64,000 nt of DNA, from assembly GCF_009712035.1 (NCBI RefSeq), contig NZ_VILB01000011.1:695281-759280 (forward strand), in the 5' to 3' direction. A program made the position numbers and the translations under genes. Shown piece after piece: positions 27,835-35,809 of this stretch. The stretch comes from Anabaena sp. UHCC 0187 (GTDB lineage: Bacteria; Cyanobacteriota; Cyanobacteriia; Cyanobacteriales; Nostocaceae). Positions within the stretch are counted from its first letter, which is position 1. The number at the start of each line of letters is the position of its first letter. Below the pieces are notes generated by a model, which was not told where the DNA came from, made no database searches, and was given only the letters and a program-made list of their open reading frames with translations.

Positions 27835-30195
27835 ATGAATTTACTAACTCACTTCCTCAAAACTCTTACTCTCCGCGACTCTGCGACTCTGCGTGAGATA
27901 AAATCATATAAATTGCAGATAAACCGCAACCACAAACTGAAGAAAATCATTTTCTCCTGCATATTAATCTGTTTATTAATCAGATTATGCCCTTACTTTG
28001 TCCCTATTCATAGTATAGATATTGCCCAACATCAATTAGCAATAGAGTTTACAGATCGTAATAATTTACCATTAGGAACTGTATTAACCAGTGATCAAGA
28101 AAATACATCAGTTATCAAATTAAATCAAGTTTCACCCCAATTTATCAAAGCAATATTAGCCGCCGAAGATGGGAGTTTTTATCAACATGGGGCGTTAGAC
28201 TTAAAAGCAATTTTTCGCGCCATAAAAATAGCCATTGAAAATAAAAAAATTGTTTCCGGTGCTTCCACAATTACCATGCAATTGGCGAGAATGTTGGATA
28301 ATTCACCGCGAACAATGACTGCAAAATTAAAAGAGGTTTGGTTATCGTGGCGATTAGCTGCGGGAATGACCAAAGATGAAATTCTCGCTGCTTATATTAA
28401 TCGTCTACCTATGGGGGGAAATATTTATGGTGTAGAAGCTGCGGCGCGAATTTACTTTTCTATTCCTGCAAGTGATTTAAATTTAGCCCAAGCTTCTATT
28501 TTAGCAGCAATTCCTAATAATCCTACTTATTTTAATCCTTATCAACATCGAGAAAGATTACAGCAACGACAGAAATATGTTTTAAACAGAATGGTGCAGG
28601 AAAAATATATTTCTGAAGTAGAAGCGCAACTTATATATAAAGAGAAAATAATATTTAACCCCCGTCAACAGGGAATTATTGCTGCACCACATTTTTTATT
28701 TTGGTTAGCAACGAAAAACAATCCATCTAACCCAGAATCATCACCTATTCGCACGACGATAAATCGCCCTTTACAGCAATTCGTGGAAGCACAAGTCCAA
28801 CAAGTAATTTCTTCTTTAAAGGCTAATAATGTTCATGATGCAGCAGCGGTGATAATTGACAACTACTCTGGGGAGGTTTTAAGTTATGTCGGTTCGCCTG
28901 ATTATTTTAATGATGTGCAATTCGGGCGAAATGATGGAGTTCAAGCTTTGCGTCAACCAGGTTCTACTTTAAAACCGTTTGTCTATGAATTAGCTTTAGA
29001 AAAAGGAGTAATTAGTCCCCATACTATTTTGCCAGATGTACCAACTCATTATGCAATTCCGGGAGCAAAATTATATAGTCCTACAGACTACACCAACAGC
29101 TTTCTTGGTCCAGTGCGGGTAAGAATTGCTTTGGCAAATTCTTTAAATATACCTGCGGTAAAAGTATTAGAAAAAGTGGGTGTAGAAACTTTTTTAAATC
29201 GCTTGCATAAATTGGGATTTGCACATCTAAATCAAGATGCAGAATATTACGGTTTAGGTTTGACTTTGGGTAGTGGTGAAGTGAACTTATGGGAACTGGC
29301 TAAGGCTTATTTAACTATGGCTAACATGGGTAAAATCACCCCATTAGTGACAATATTAAATAATTCCCCAATACCCAGTCCCCAATACCCAGTCCCCAAT
29401 CCCACAAATTGGCGATTAATTATTGATATGTTAAGCGATCGCTATGCCAGATCAACCGCTTTTGGTGTAGACTCGGTGTTAAATTTGCCCTTTCCCATCG
29501 CTGTCAAAACTGGTACTTCTTCCAATTATCGTGATACCTGGACAGTAGGCTTTAGCCGTGATTATACTGTGGCTACGTGGGTAGGTAATTTCAACGGTGA
29601 ACCCATGCGTCAGGTTTCCGGTGTCACAGGGGCTGCACCCTTGTGGAACAGAATTATGTTACATCTGCATGAACATCAAACACCGGCTGATTTTCCACCT
29701 CCAGAGGGCATGGTAAAACTACCCATCTGTGCCACTACAGGGTTAAAACCTACACCTGGCTGTACTTCCGTAGTCCAGGAATACTTCTCTTTACGAGATA
29801 AAATTGCCTATGAAAAATCTACGGATTTCCATTTATCACCTGTGTATGATGAATGGTTAGCAAAACAGCCACAATTGCATTCTAATCCTGATAATTTCCG
29901 AATTATATCTCCTCGTAATGGGGATTTATTTCTCCTGTATCCATCTAAAGACGGACAGCAAAAATTAGAATTTAAAGCTAGTAAAACATTAAATCAGTCT
30001 GTAGACTGGTGGCTAAATGGTCAGCATTTATCTACACAATCAACTAATGGGATATTTTGGCATTTACGCCCTGGTAATTGGCAGCTAGAAGCCAGAACTG
30101 GTAAGCTACACGACCAAATTAACTTCCAAGTAAAGTTAGGAAATATCCAACCTAGAAAACAAGGTTTTTCTGTAGCAAATCCCACTAAATTATAG
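27835..30195 (+). CDS. pbpC: Penicillin-binding protein 1C (bifunctional transglycosylase/transpeptidase)
   Basis: The 786-residue protein has one N-terminal membrane helix (about 43-62), the family-51 glycosyltransferase domain with AAEDGSFYQHG (catalytic Glu) and SGASTITMQLARML, and the transpeptidase domain with Ser377-T-L-Lys380, SLN and KTGTSS (near 558). The C-terminal domain (about 640-786) is the PBP1C-type extension. It polymerises and cross-links peptidoglycan at the outer face of the plasma membrane. Residues about 13-22 (RDSATLRE) are encoded by a CTCTGCG-type dispersed repeat at 27871-27898, so either a repeat has extended the N-terminus or translation starts later, for example at an in-frame TTG near 27913. 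The adjacent divergent alpha-2-macroglobulin gene is the typical partner. Confidence 0.93.
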   Translation: MNLLTHFLKTLTLRDSATLREIKSYKLQINRNHKLKKIIFSCILICLLIRLCPYFVPIHSIDIAQHQLAIEFTDRNNLPLGTVLTSDQENTSVIKLNQVSPQFIKAILAAEDGSFYQHGALDLKAIFRAIKIAIENKKIVSGASTITMQLARMLDNSPRTMTAKLKEVWLSWRLAAGMTKDEILAAYINRLPMGGNIYGVEAAARIYFSIPASDLNLAQASILAAIPNNPTYFNPYQHRERLQQRQKYVLNRMVQEKYISEVEAQLIYKEKIIFNPRQQGIIAAPHFLFWLATKNNPSNPESSPIRTTINRPLQQFVEAQVQQVISSLKANNVHDAAAVIIDNYSGEVLSYVGSPDYFNDVQFGRNDGVQALRQPGSTLKPFVYELALEKGVISPHTILPDVPTHYAIPGAKLYSPTDYTNSFLGPVRVRIALANSLNIPAVKVLEKVGVETFLNRLHKLGFAHLNQDAEYYGLGLTLGSGEVNLWELAKAYLTMANMGKITPLVTILNNSPIPSPQYPVPNPTNWRLIIDMLSDRYARSTAFGVDSVLNLPFPIAVKTGTSSNYRDTWTVGFSRDYTVATWVGNFNGEPMRQVSGVTGAAPLWNRIMLHLHEHQTPADFPPPEGMVKLPICATTGLKPTPGCTSVVQEYFSLRDKIAYEKSTDFHLSPVYDEWLAKQPQLHSNPDNFRIISPRNGDLFLLYPSKDGQQKLEFKASKTLNQSVDWWLNGQHLSTQSTNGIFWHLRPGNWQLEARTGKLHDQINFQVKLGNIQPRKQGFSVANPTKL
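27871..27898 (+). repeat. Dispersed CTCTGCG repeat within the pbpC N-terminus
   Basis: The sequence CTCCGCGACTCTGCGACT continues with CTGCGTGAGA. It is the same family as the intergenic copy 125 bases upstream. If the annotated start is right, it is translated. Confidence 0.65.
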
Positions 30196-30309
30196 AATTT
30201 TATAGATTGATAAATTTTTAATAATAACCTCAATCTTTTGTCCGGGATTTAATAAATAAAGATTGATAATGTAAATAGGATTGAAAGTTTTAAGGAAGTG
30301 AAAATAGTC

Positions 30310-30456
30310 ATGAAGAATACACAAGAACGCAAGTCTACTAAAAAGAAACAGTCGTTTCCTCCTGTTGATATTGGGACTCCTAAAGTACCAGTTCGTAAAA
30401 CCCAAGCTAAAAATAAACAGTCTGAATCACTCAGCGACTGGGAACACGCTAGTTAA
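30310..30456 (+). CDS. Small basic protein of 48 residues
   Basis: The ORF starts MKNTQERKSTKKKQSF and ends LSDWEHAS. A good ribosome-binding site (AAGGAAGTG) lies about 10 bases upstream of the ATG. The N-terminal half is rich in Lys and Arg; the C-terminal end is acidic to neutral. No family is recognised. The clear ribosome-binding site, the clean start and stop, and the location 115 bases after pbpC make it a plausible real gene. Its product could bind nucleic acid, judging only from charge. Confidence 0.5.
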   Translation: MKNTQERKSTKKKQSFPPVDIGTPKVPVRKTQAKNKQSESLSDWEHAS

Positions 30457-30482
30457 TTTATGAGATGCTTTCCCTATCAACT

Positions 30483-30575
30483 GTCTGAACTATGATTTAC
30501 ACTGATTTTTGCGATTATGATGATTTAATATAGTAATCATTGAATAAAAATCATCGAAATAATCACGGTTCAGAC
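30483..30575. repeat. Hairpin repeat on the 5' side of the GxxExxY gene
   Basis: The left arm GTCTGAACTATGATT (30483-30497) pairs imperfectly with AATCACGGTTCAGAC (30561-30575), with GATT/AATC units spaced through the stem. The left arm is repeated exactly at 31006-31020. Confidence 0.75.
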
Positions 30576-30616
30576 GATAATCCAATAAGGTAGGGTAGAA
30601 TAGGGCAAAGATAAAG

Positions 30617-31018
30617 ATGATCAATGAAAAGTACAAATACTCAGAACTGACATCCAAAATCATTGGATGTTCTATGACTGTGCATAAAACATTGGGTAAT
30701 GGTTTTCAAGAAGTTATTTATCAAAGAGCATTGGTAATTGAAATGCAATTAGCAGGTATTTCTTTTGCTAGAGAATTTGAAATGCCGATTTTTTACAGAA
30801 AAGAACAAATAGGAACACGACGAGTAGATTTTTTAGTTGAAGGTGTTATTTCAGTGGAAATAAAAGCAGTAACTAAATTAGAAGACGTTCATTTTGCACA
30901 AGCCATTAACTATTTAGAAGCATATAACCTTGAGATTGGGTTGCTAATCAATTTCGGTGAAACCAGTTTGAACTTTAAAAGACTTACTAATAAGAAATAT
31001 AAAACGTCTGAACTATGA
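30617..31018 (+). CDS. GxxExxY protein (PD-(D/E)XK nuclease fold)
   Basis: The 133-residue protein contains the signature G-N-G-F-Q-E-V-I-Y (GxxExxY) near residues 26-34. The core RRVDFLVEGVISVEIKAV fits the D...(E)xK pattern of the PD-(D/E)XK nuclease superfamily. GxxExxY proteins are widespread and often multicopy; their biological role is unknown to me. The gene is bracketed by two hairpin repeats. The last codons (T-S-E-L-stop) and the stop codon lie inside the repeat arm GTCTGAACTATGATT, so coding sequence and repeat are physically joined. ATG start at 30617, with AAAGATAAAGATG upstream. It may move or spread together with its flanks. Confidence 0.9.
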   Translation: MINEKYKYSELTSKIIGCSMTVHKTLGNGFQEVIYQRALVIEMQLAGISFAREFEMPIFYRKEQIGTRRVDFLVEGVISVEIKAVTKLEDVHFAQAINYLEAYNLEIGLLINFGETSLNFKRLTNKKYKTSEL

Positions 31019-31135
31019 TTCTTCTGATTTGGATGATTCTTATGATTTAGAGTCACACCTATAAAAATCACATTCAATTACATCATACAACTTCATCACA
31101 TAAATCACATAAATCAAAAAAATCATAGTTTAGAC
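31006..31135. repeat. Hairpin repeat on the 3' side of the GxxExxY gene
   Basis: The left arm GTCTGAACTATGATT (31006-31020) and right arm AATCATAGTTTAGAC (31121-31135) pair with one mismatch. Between them are alternating GATT and AATC units. The left arm overlaps the stop codon of the GxxExxY gene. Confidence 0.85.
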
Positions 31136-31178
31136 TATGCTACAATTTTAGGATTGGTAGAAAATCAGGGTTATAAAA

Positions 31179-31889
31179 ATGCAAAATGGTGACCAAAATC
31201 TGATTATTTTAATGATTTATATACTTACCGTCTATTGGACAATCAATCGCATGATTGAATCTATAGACGATATAGTAAAAGTTGATTTCCAAAAAGGTGC
31301 TGTTGATGATCAATTGAAAGAACAAAATCTCCAAGACACCGTGGGTATTTCTTTCAAAACAGGTACTTATGGCTTAGATAAAGTGGAAACTGATCTGAAA
31401 GAATTATCAATGAGTGTTGAAAATAAATCAGATAGTATTGCCATATATGTTGACTGGGATAATAGTTCTTTCGTCGTTGAACATACCCAACAATCCCGGA
31501 GAGTGATTCGCAAATCTCCAGATTTGACCCGCGATTTAGCCATACCCCAAGTTCCCACAATTATTGCTCCTAAAAAGACAATTTCTGAAAATGTCACCGC
31601 AGAAGATGTTTTTCAAAGAGATAAAGATTCAGGCATTTATCAACCAGCTTCACCTTTAATTAATATTGCTGCCATCAAAAAGGATGATAAGAAAAAGAAG
31701 TTATACAAAGACTTTATAGATGGCAAAAAAGACTTAGAATTTTCATTACAACTGGTACTGCGAATTTCCGAAATGAGAGTCGGGATTGCTCCAGGAATAA
31801 ATGTTCCTCCAGTATCAATTATTAATTGTCCTTTTACTATTAAAAAGCTCCCTTGGACTTATGCTTTACCGTGGAACAAAAAAAAGTAA
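31179..31889 (+). CDS. Protein of unknown function with N-terminal hydrophobic segment
   Basis: The 236-residue protein starts with a hydrophobic stretch (about residues 7-22, LIILMIYILTVYWTI) that could anchor it in a membrane. The remainder is soluble-looking, with many Lys and Asp residues, a short Lys/Asp-rich run (KKDDKKKKLYKD, about 167-178) and a Pro-rich middle. It may contain a beta-sandwich (AIYVDWDNSSFVVEH). No known domain is recognised. It ends 47 bases before rnpB. The start ATG follows a run of the GxxExxY flanking hairpin by about 40 bases, so its promoter may lie within or just after that element. Confidence 0.65.
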   Translation: MQNGDQNLIILMIYILTVYWTINRMIESIDDIVKVDFQKGAVDDQLKEQNLQDTVGISFKTGTYGLDKVETDLKELSMSVENKSDSIAIYVDWDNSSFVVEHTQQSRRVIRKSPDLTRDLAIPQVPTIIAPKKTISENVTAEDVFQRDKDSGIYQPASPLINIAAIKKDDKKKKLYKDFIDGKKDLEFSLQLVLRISEMRVGIAPGINVPPVSIINCPFTIKKLPWTYALPWNKKK

Positions 31890-31936
31890 TTTGCAAAATC
31901 ATTACAGAGAATGCAATCAAAGGTAAAATAGGACAA

Positions 31937-32304
31937 GAAGAGAGTAGGCGTAGGCAGTTGCAGATTAGTCATTAAGACTGGTTTGAGGAAAGTCCGGGCC
32001 CCCGAAAGACCAGACTTGCTGGATAACGTCCAGTGCGAGTGATCGTGAGGATAGTGCCACAGAAAGATACCGCCAGTCAATTTATTGGTTGGTAAGGGTG
32101 CAAAGGTGCGGTAAGAGCGCACCAGCAGCGTCGAGAGGCGTTGGCTCGGTAAACCCCGGTTGGGAGCAAGGCCACAAGGAACTACGGTTGGTCTTTTACC
32201 AGTTCCGCTGAAAAAGAGCCGCTAGAGGTGTTTGGTAACAAGCATCCCAGATAGATAACTGCCCTCGCAAGAGAACAGAACCCGGCTTACTACCGACTCT
32301 CTTC
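31937..32304 (+). ncRNA. rnpB: RNase P RNA (bacterial type A)
   Basis: The conserved core elements are present: GAGGAAAGTCCGGGC near the 5' end, ACAGAAAGATACCGCC in the middle, GGTAAGGGTGCAAAGGTG, AGAGCGCACCAGCAGCG, and AGATAGATAACTGCCC with ACAGAACCCGGCTTAC at the 3' end. The first helix pairs GAAGAGAGT (31937-31945) with ACTCTCTTC (32296-32304), which sets the ends. The RNA is the catalytic subunit that cuts the 5' leader from pre-tRNA. A strong hairpin terminator follows directly. Confidence 0.97.
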
Positions 32305-32305
32305 T

Positions 32306-32346
32306 AAAACGAATTATGGATATTTTATTTTCCATAGTTCGTTTTT
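32306..32346 (+). terminator. Rho-independent terminator of rnpB
   Basis: The stem AAACGAATTATGGA pairs with TCCATAGTTCGTTT around a TATTTTATTT loop and ends in a run of T. It begins just after the 3' end of rnpB. Confidence 0.85.
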
Positions 32347-32523
32347 TGAATTTAAGGCTCTTGGTTAGGGATTGAAGCTAACATCTGTTTGATCCAATTT
32401 TGCATAGTTGAAGTTGTGAAAATACTCACACAGTAAGTTTTTGAACAAAAAACAACTTGCATTTATACTTGATAATTTAATGCTAAGTTAAGAGTTATTA
32501 GCCCTTTTTTCCACACTTACCTA

Positions 32524-33246
32524 ATGTCCAGCGTTTATCCTCGTCGTCAACGGCAGCTTGAAAGTTTAGTCCAAAAGTTTGGCTTGTCACTAGATTCACC
32601 GATAAAGTGGCAATTATTGGACTTGGCTCTAACTCATCCTACCGTCTCTGATACCGCCAATTATGAACAACTAGAGTTTGTGGGCGATGCGGTGGTACGT
32701 CTCGTGGCGGCTGTGGTATTATGGGAACATTACGCTGATTGCTCAGTCGGTGATTTTGCGGCTATTCGTTCAGTCTTGGTGAGCGATCGCATTCTCGCCC
32801 AACTAGCAAGAGAATATGGTTTAGAATTATACTTATTGGTGGCTGGTAGTGCCACGGCTGATCATGTTGGCCAAGAATCACGATTAGCAGATTCTTTTGA
32901 AGCAGTTCTAGGGGCGCTTTACCTTAGCACCAACAACCTCAACCTCATTCGTCCTTGGTTAGATCCTCATTTTCAACAGCTAACCACAGAAATTCGCCTT
33001 GATCCTGCCAGACTCAATTATAAAGCGGCTTTGCAAGAGTGGACTCAAGCACAATTCAAAGTTCTACCAGAATATCGAGTTTTGGAAGTGAGTCAACCCC
33101 ACCGCACTCATGAACGCTTTTTTGCTGAAGTTTGGCTACATGAAAAAATGTTAGGACAAGGAAAAGGACGCTCAATTAAAGCCGCTGAACAAGCTGCTGC
33201 AAAAGTTGCTTATTCAGCAATTAACGCCCAAGTAACAGATGGGTAA
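32524..33246 (+). CDS. rnc: Ribonuclease III
   Basis: This 240-residue double-stranded-RNA endonuclease acts in rRNA and mRNA processing. The signature segment LEFVGDAVVRL is near residues 49-59 and the second acidic motif DSFEAVLGALYL near 122-133; together they hold the catalytic Mg2+ ions. A C-terminal double-stranded-RNA-binding domain (about 163-236, NYKAALQEW... and KAAEQAAAKVAYSAI) is complete. It lies about 180 bases after the rnpB terminator on the same strand. The ATG start has no strong ribosome-binding site. Cyanobacteria often carry more than one RNase III-like gene; this is a full-length version. Confidence 0.95.
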   Translation: MSSVYPRRQRQLESLVQKFGLSLDSPIKWQLLDLALTHPTVSDTANYEQLEFVGDAVVRLVAAVVLWEHYADCSVGDFAAIRSVLVSDRILAQLAREYGLELYLLVAGSATADHVGQESRLADSFEAVLGALYLSTNNLNLIRPWLDPHFQQLTTEIRLDPARLNYKAALQEWTQAQFKVLPEYRVLEVSQPHRTHERFFAEVWLHEKMLGQGKGRSIKAAEQAAAKVAYSAINAQVTDG

Positions 33247-33308
33247 TTAATTCAAAATATACGTCTACAAAATCTAAAAAAATTCTACCTCCACTGACAA
33301 CTAAACAA

Positions 33309-34355
33309 ATGACAAATATTAAAATTGTAATTATTGGTGTGGGACGTTGGGGAGTGCATTTGCTACGCAATTTTTTAGCACATCCTGATGTAACTGTAAT
33401 TGCGGTATTAGATCATCATTTAGAAAGATTGGCAGCAGTTAAACAGCAATTTAACTTAGACGAAAATGTATTATTAACAACTGATTGGCAAGCTGTTAAG
33501 CAAATTCCAGAAGTAACAGCAGTAGTAATTGCTACACCTGCCATAACTCATTATAGCTTGATTAAAGATGCTCTCCAACAGGGTTATCACGTCTTAGCAG
33601 AAAAACCCTTAACTCTTGAATCAGAAGAATGTCGGGAACTTTGTCACTTAGCAGAACATGAGAATTTAATACTCATGGTTGACCAAACTTACTTATTTCA
33701 CCCCGCAGTAGTCCGAGGTGAATCTGTAGTGCAATCAAGTAAATTAGGTGATTTACGTTATGGTTATGCTACCCGTACTCACTTAGGTCCTGTGCGTCAA
33801 GATGTTGATGCTCTTTGGGATTTAGCAATTCACGACATTGCCATTTTTAATAACTGGTTAGGTAAATTACCCGTACAAGTTCAAGCCACAGGTACGGTGT
33901 GGTTACAGGGAGGAGAGAAAGAATTAATACCTTCATCTCCTGGTTTGGCTGATTTAGTTTGGATAACATTGACATATCCAGATAATTTTCAAGCCTATAT
34001 TCATCTGTGTTGGCTAAATCCTGATAAACAAAGAAGATTGGGAGTAGTGGGTAGTAAAGGGACTTTAATTTTTGATGAAATGTCTTCATCATCACCTTTA
34101 ACTTTAATACATGGTGAATTTGAAAAACAGGGTAATTTATTTATTCCTATTAATCAAAAACAGGAAGTATTAGAAATTGAAAAAGCAGAACCATTAAAAC
34201 AAGTATGTGATGGCTTTATAAACTGCATTTTAACTAATACCCCTTCTTTGATTTCCTCCGGTTGGGTAGGTAGAGAATTAGTAGAAATTCTCGCTGCTTT
34301 AACAGCATCTTTGAATCAAGGTGGAAAACCTATAAAAATTAGCAATAGCTATTAG
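33309..34355 (+). CDS. Gfo/Idh/MocA-family NAD(P)-dependent oxidoreductase
   Basis: The 348-residue protein has an N-terminal Rossmann fold (IVIIGVGRWGVHLLRNF, residues 5-21) and the EKPLTL motif (about 97-102) that carries the family's conserved Lys-Pro. The C-terminal alpha/beta domain is the substrate-binding and dimer part. Family members oxidise or reduce sugars, inositol or related compounds at a hydroxyl carbon. The neighbours do not reveal the substrate. It begins 62 bases after rnc on the same strand. No signal peptide, so cytoplasmic. Confidence 0.9.
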   Translation: MTNIKIVIIGVGRWGVHLLRNFLAHPDVTVIAVLDHHLERLAAVKQQFNLDENVLLTTDWQAVKQIPEVTAVVIATPAITHYSLIKDALQQGYHVLAEKPLTLESEECRELCHLAEHENLILMVDQTYLFHPAVVRGESVVQSSKLGDLRYGYATRTHLGPVRQDVDALWDLAIHDIAIFNNWLGKLPVQVQATGTVWLQGGEKELIPSSPGLADLVWITLTYPDNFQAYIHLCWLNPDKQRRLGVVGSKGTLIFDEMSSSSPLTLIHGEFEKQGNLFIPINQKQEVLEIEKAEPLKQVCDGFINCILTNTPSLISSGWVGRELVEILAALTASLNQGGKPIKISNSY

Positions 34356-34445
34356 ATTTTAGCTGGTAAAAACACTGTAAAAATCTTTTTGTTAGGGCTA
34401 GGAGTCAGGAGGAAGAATTAGAAGGAGGGAAGGAGTTTGAGGTTT

Positions 34446-35324
34446 TTATTCTACATTTACCCAAAAATCTGCGGTTTTTATTTTACCATTGCGGTTAAAT
34501 TGCATCCACATTTTATATGTTCCTGATTTGGGGAATTTGGTATGAAATTCTATTTTTCCATCAGGAGTATTTTTCATTGCGTGTGCGTGGATATAGTCGG
34601 CTGTTGTCAGCGGAGATGAACTTTTAATAATTACTAAATGACCTTTTTCTCCTAAATATGGTTGTAAATCTTTAATTGGTTGATTTTGATTATTTTTGAC
34701 ATCAAAAGATAAGTTAATATCTTGACCGGCTTTGATTTTTGGTTCAGATATATTGAGATTTACTTGAGTATCTGAGATGGTTTTAGTTTTGGTGAACTTT
34801 TCTAAATTTTTGGGTAGGGGAACTGAACCGGGAATTGTGATATTCATTAATGAAATATTTTCCTGATTTCCCGCAGGTTTATAATCGCTAAAAAGTGTAT
34901 ATCCTCCTGATTCTGGAAAATTTGCAGTTACTTGAAAGCGGCCATTTTCTTTGTATTCTGGGTGAATATGCTCGAAAGATCGCAAATCATCACTAACAAC
35001 AATTAAGTGCATGATTTTTTCCTGGAAAATGTCAAATTTATTCACAGGTTTTCCAGTAGAGTCTTGAATATCTATTACTAAGTTAATCGGTTGATTTGGA
35101 GCTAAGTCCTTAGGAGCAGTTAATTTAACTTTAGTAGTTATTTGTGAATTATTTCCATGATTCATATTTCCCATTGAATGTCCCTCATGTCCATTCATAG
35201 AATCTCCATCATGATTCATCATACTAGGTGAAACCTGTGTTTCAGTAGATTTAGTAGTTGATGAACAACCAGGAGCAACTAATAATGTTGTGGCTACAAA
35301 AATTCCTGTCAAAATCCTTTTCAT
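34446..35324 (-). CDS. Lipoprotein with His/Met-rich metal-binding segment
   Basis: The 292-residue protein has a lipoprotein signal (LLVAPGC, Cys near residue 20). The mature N-terminus is a His/Met-rich stretch (MMNHDGDSMNGHEGHSMGN, about 35-53) typical of copper- or silver-handling proteins. Two beta-sandwich domains follow, the first with MHLIVVSDDLRSFEHIHPEY (about 106-125). They resemble FixH/YtkA- or CopC-like immunoglobulin folds in periplasmic metal proteins. A role in copper handling or efflux is inferred; no partner efflux gene is adjacent. The upstream gap contains a truncated coding-like fragment and a palindromic repeat, which suggests that a neighbouring gene was lost. Confidence 0.78.
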   Translation of the reverse strand: MKRILTGIFVATTLLVAPGCSSTTKSTETQVSPSMMNHDGDSMNGHEGHSMGNMNHGNNSQITTKVKLTAPKDLAPNQPINLVIDIQDSTGKPVNKFDIFQEKIMHLIVVSDDLRSFEHIHPEYKENGRFQVTANFPESGGYTLFSDYKPAGNQENISLMNITIPGSVPLPKNLEKFTKTKTISDTQVNLNISEPKIKAGQDINLSFDVKNNQNQPIKDLQPYLGEKGHLVIIKSSSPLTTADYIHAHAMKNTPDGKIEFHTKFPKSGTYKMWMQFNRNGKIKTADFWVNVE

Positions 35325-35440
35325 TTATCTTATCCTCTAATAAAAATCTAGCGTTTAAATGAAAATATACCGTTTATCTTTTCACCAAGCATTTAGATAA
35401 TATAGGAATCATAAATGATATTTGAAAAATTTTAAGTAGT

Positions 35441-35493
35441 GTAGGGTGGGCAATGCCCACCAAAACCCCCTACGGTGGGCATTGCCCACCCTA
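35441..35493. repeat. Perfect-armed palindrome
   Basis: GTAGGGTGGGCAATGCCCACC is followed after a short loop by GGTGGGCATTGCCCACCCTAC. The arms are 20 bases or more and complementary. It lies in the 484-base gap upstream of the His/Met-rich lipoprotein. A related shorter hairpin follows the hydrolase gene near 9280. Confidence 0.9.
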
Positions 35494-35500
35494 CGTATAT

Positions 35501-35615
35501 TTCAAAAATCAAATATTAGTCCTATAGATTGAAAAATCCCAATAGTTACAACCATTGCCCCCATCATAACCAACCAACGCCGAGAAATCGCCCACTTAAT
35601 TAAAACACTTAAAAT
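35501..35615 (-). pseudogene. Possible C-terminal fragment of a membrane protein
   Basis: A 37-codon open stretch reads VLIKWAISRRWLVMMGAMV followed by another hydrophobic run, ending FDF-stop. It looks like a terminal membrane helix and has no start codon or body upstream (a stop precedes it). It may be the tail of a lost gene that once preceded the His/Met-rich lipoprotein gene. The identity is unknown. Confidence 0.3.
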
Positions 35616-35635
35616 TTATCACCTCACACCCTCCA

Positions 35636-35674
35636 ACCTCTTCTCTGCGTCCTCTGCGTCTCTGCGGTTCGATA
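35636..35674 (+). repeat. Copy of the dispersed CTCTGCG/GGTTCGATAA repeat
   Basis: TTCTCTGCGTCCTCTGCGTC is followed by TCTGCGGTTCGATAAA. It is nearly the same as the block at 27709-27746. Confidence 0.8.
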
Positions 35675-35809
35675 AAGAACTTCTTCTTCCCACCCATAAA
35701 GAAATGGAGGGGTTGTAGCTTTCTTCTGAGAATGAAATCTTAACCAGCTTTACATACAAAAATGAAATCAAGATGAAATTTCCGCAGATTGTAATTTTCA
35801 ACTTGTAAT

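Noticed and set aside
31859-32122. 87-codon minus-strand ORF overlapping rnpB
   Set aside because: It covers conserved RNase P RNA structure and has no protein features.
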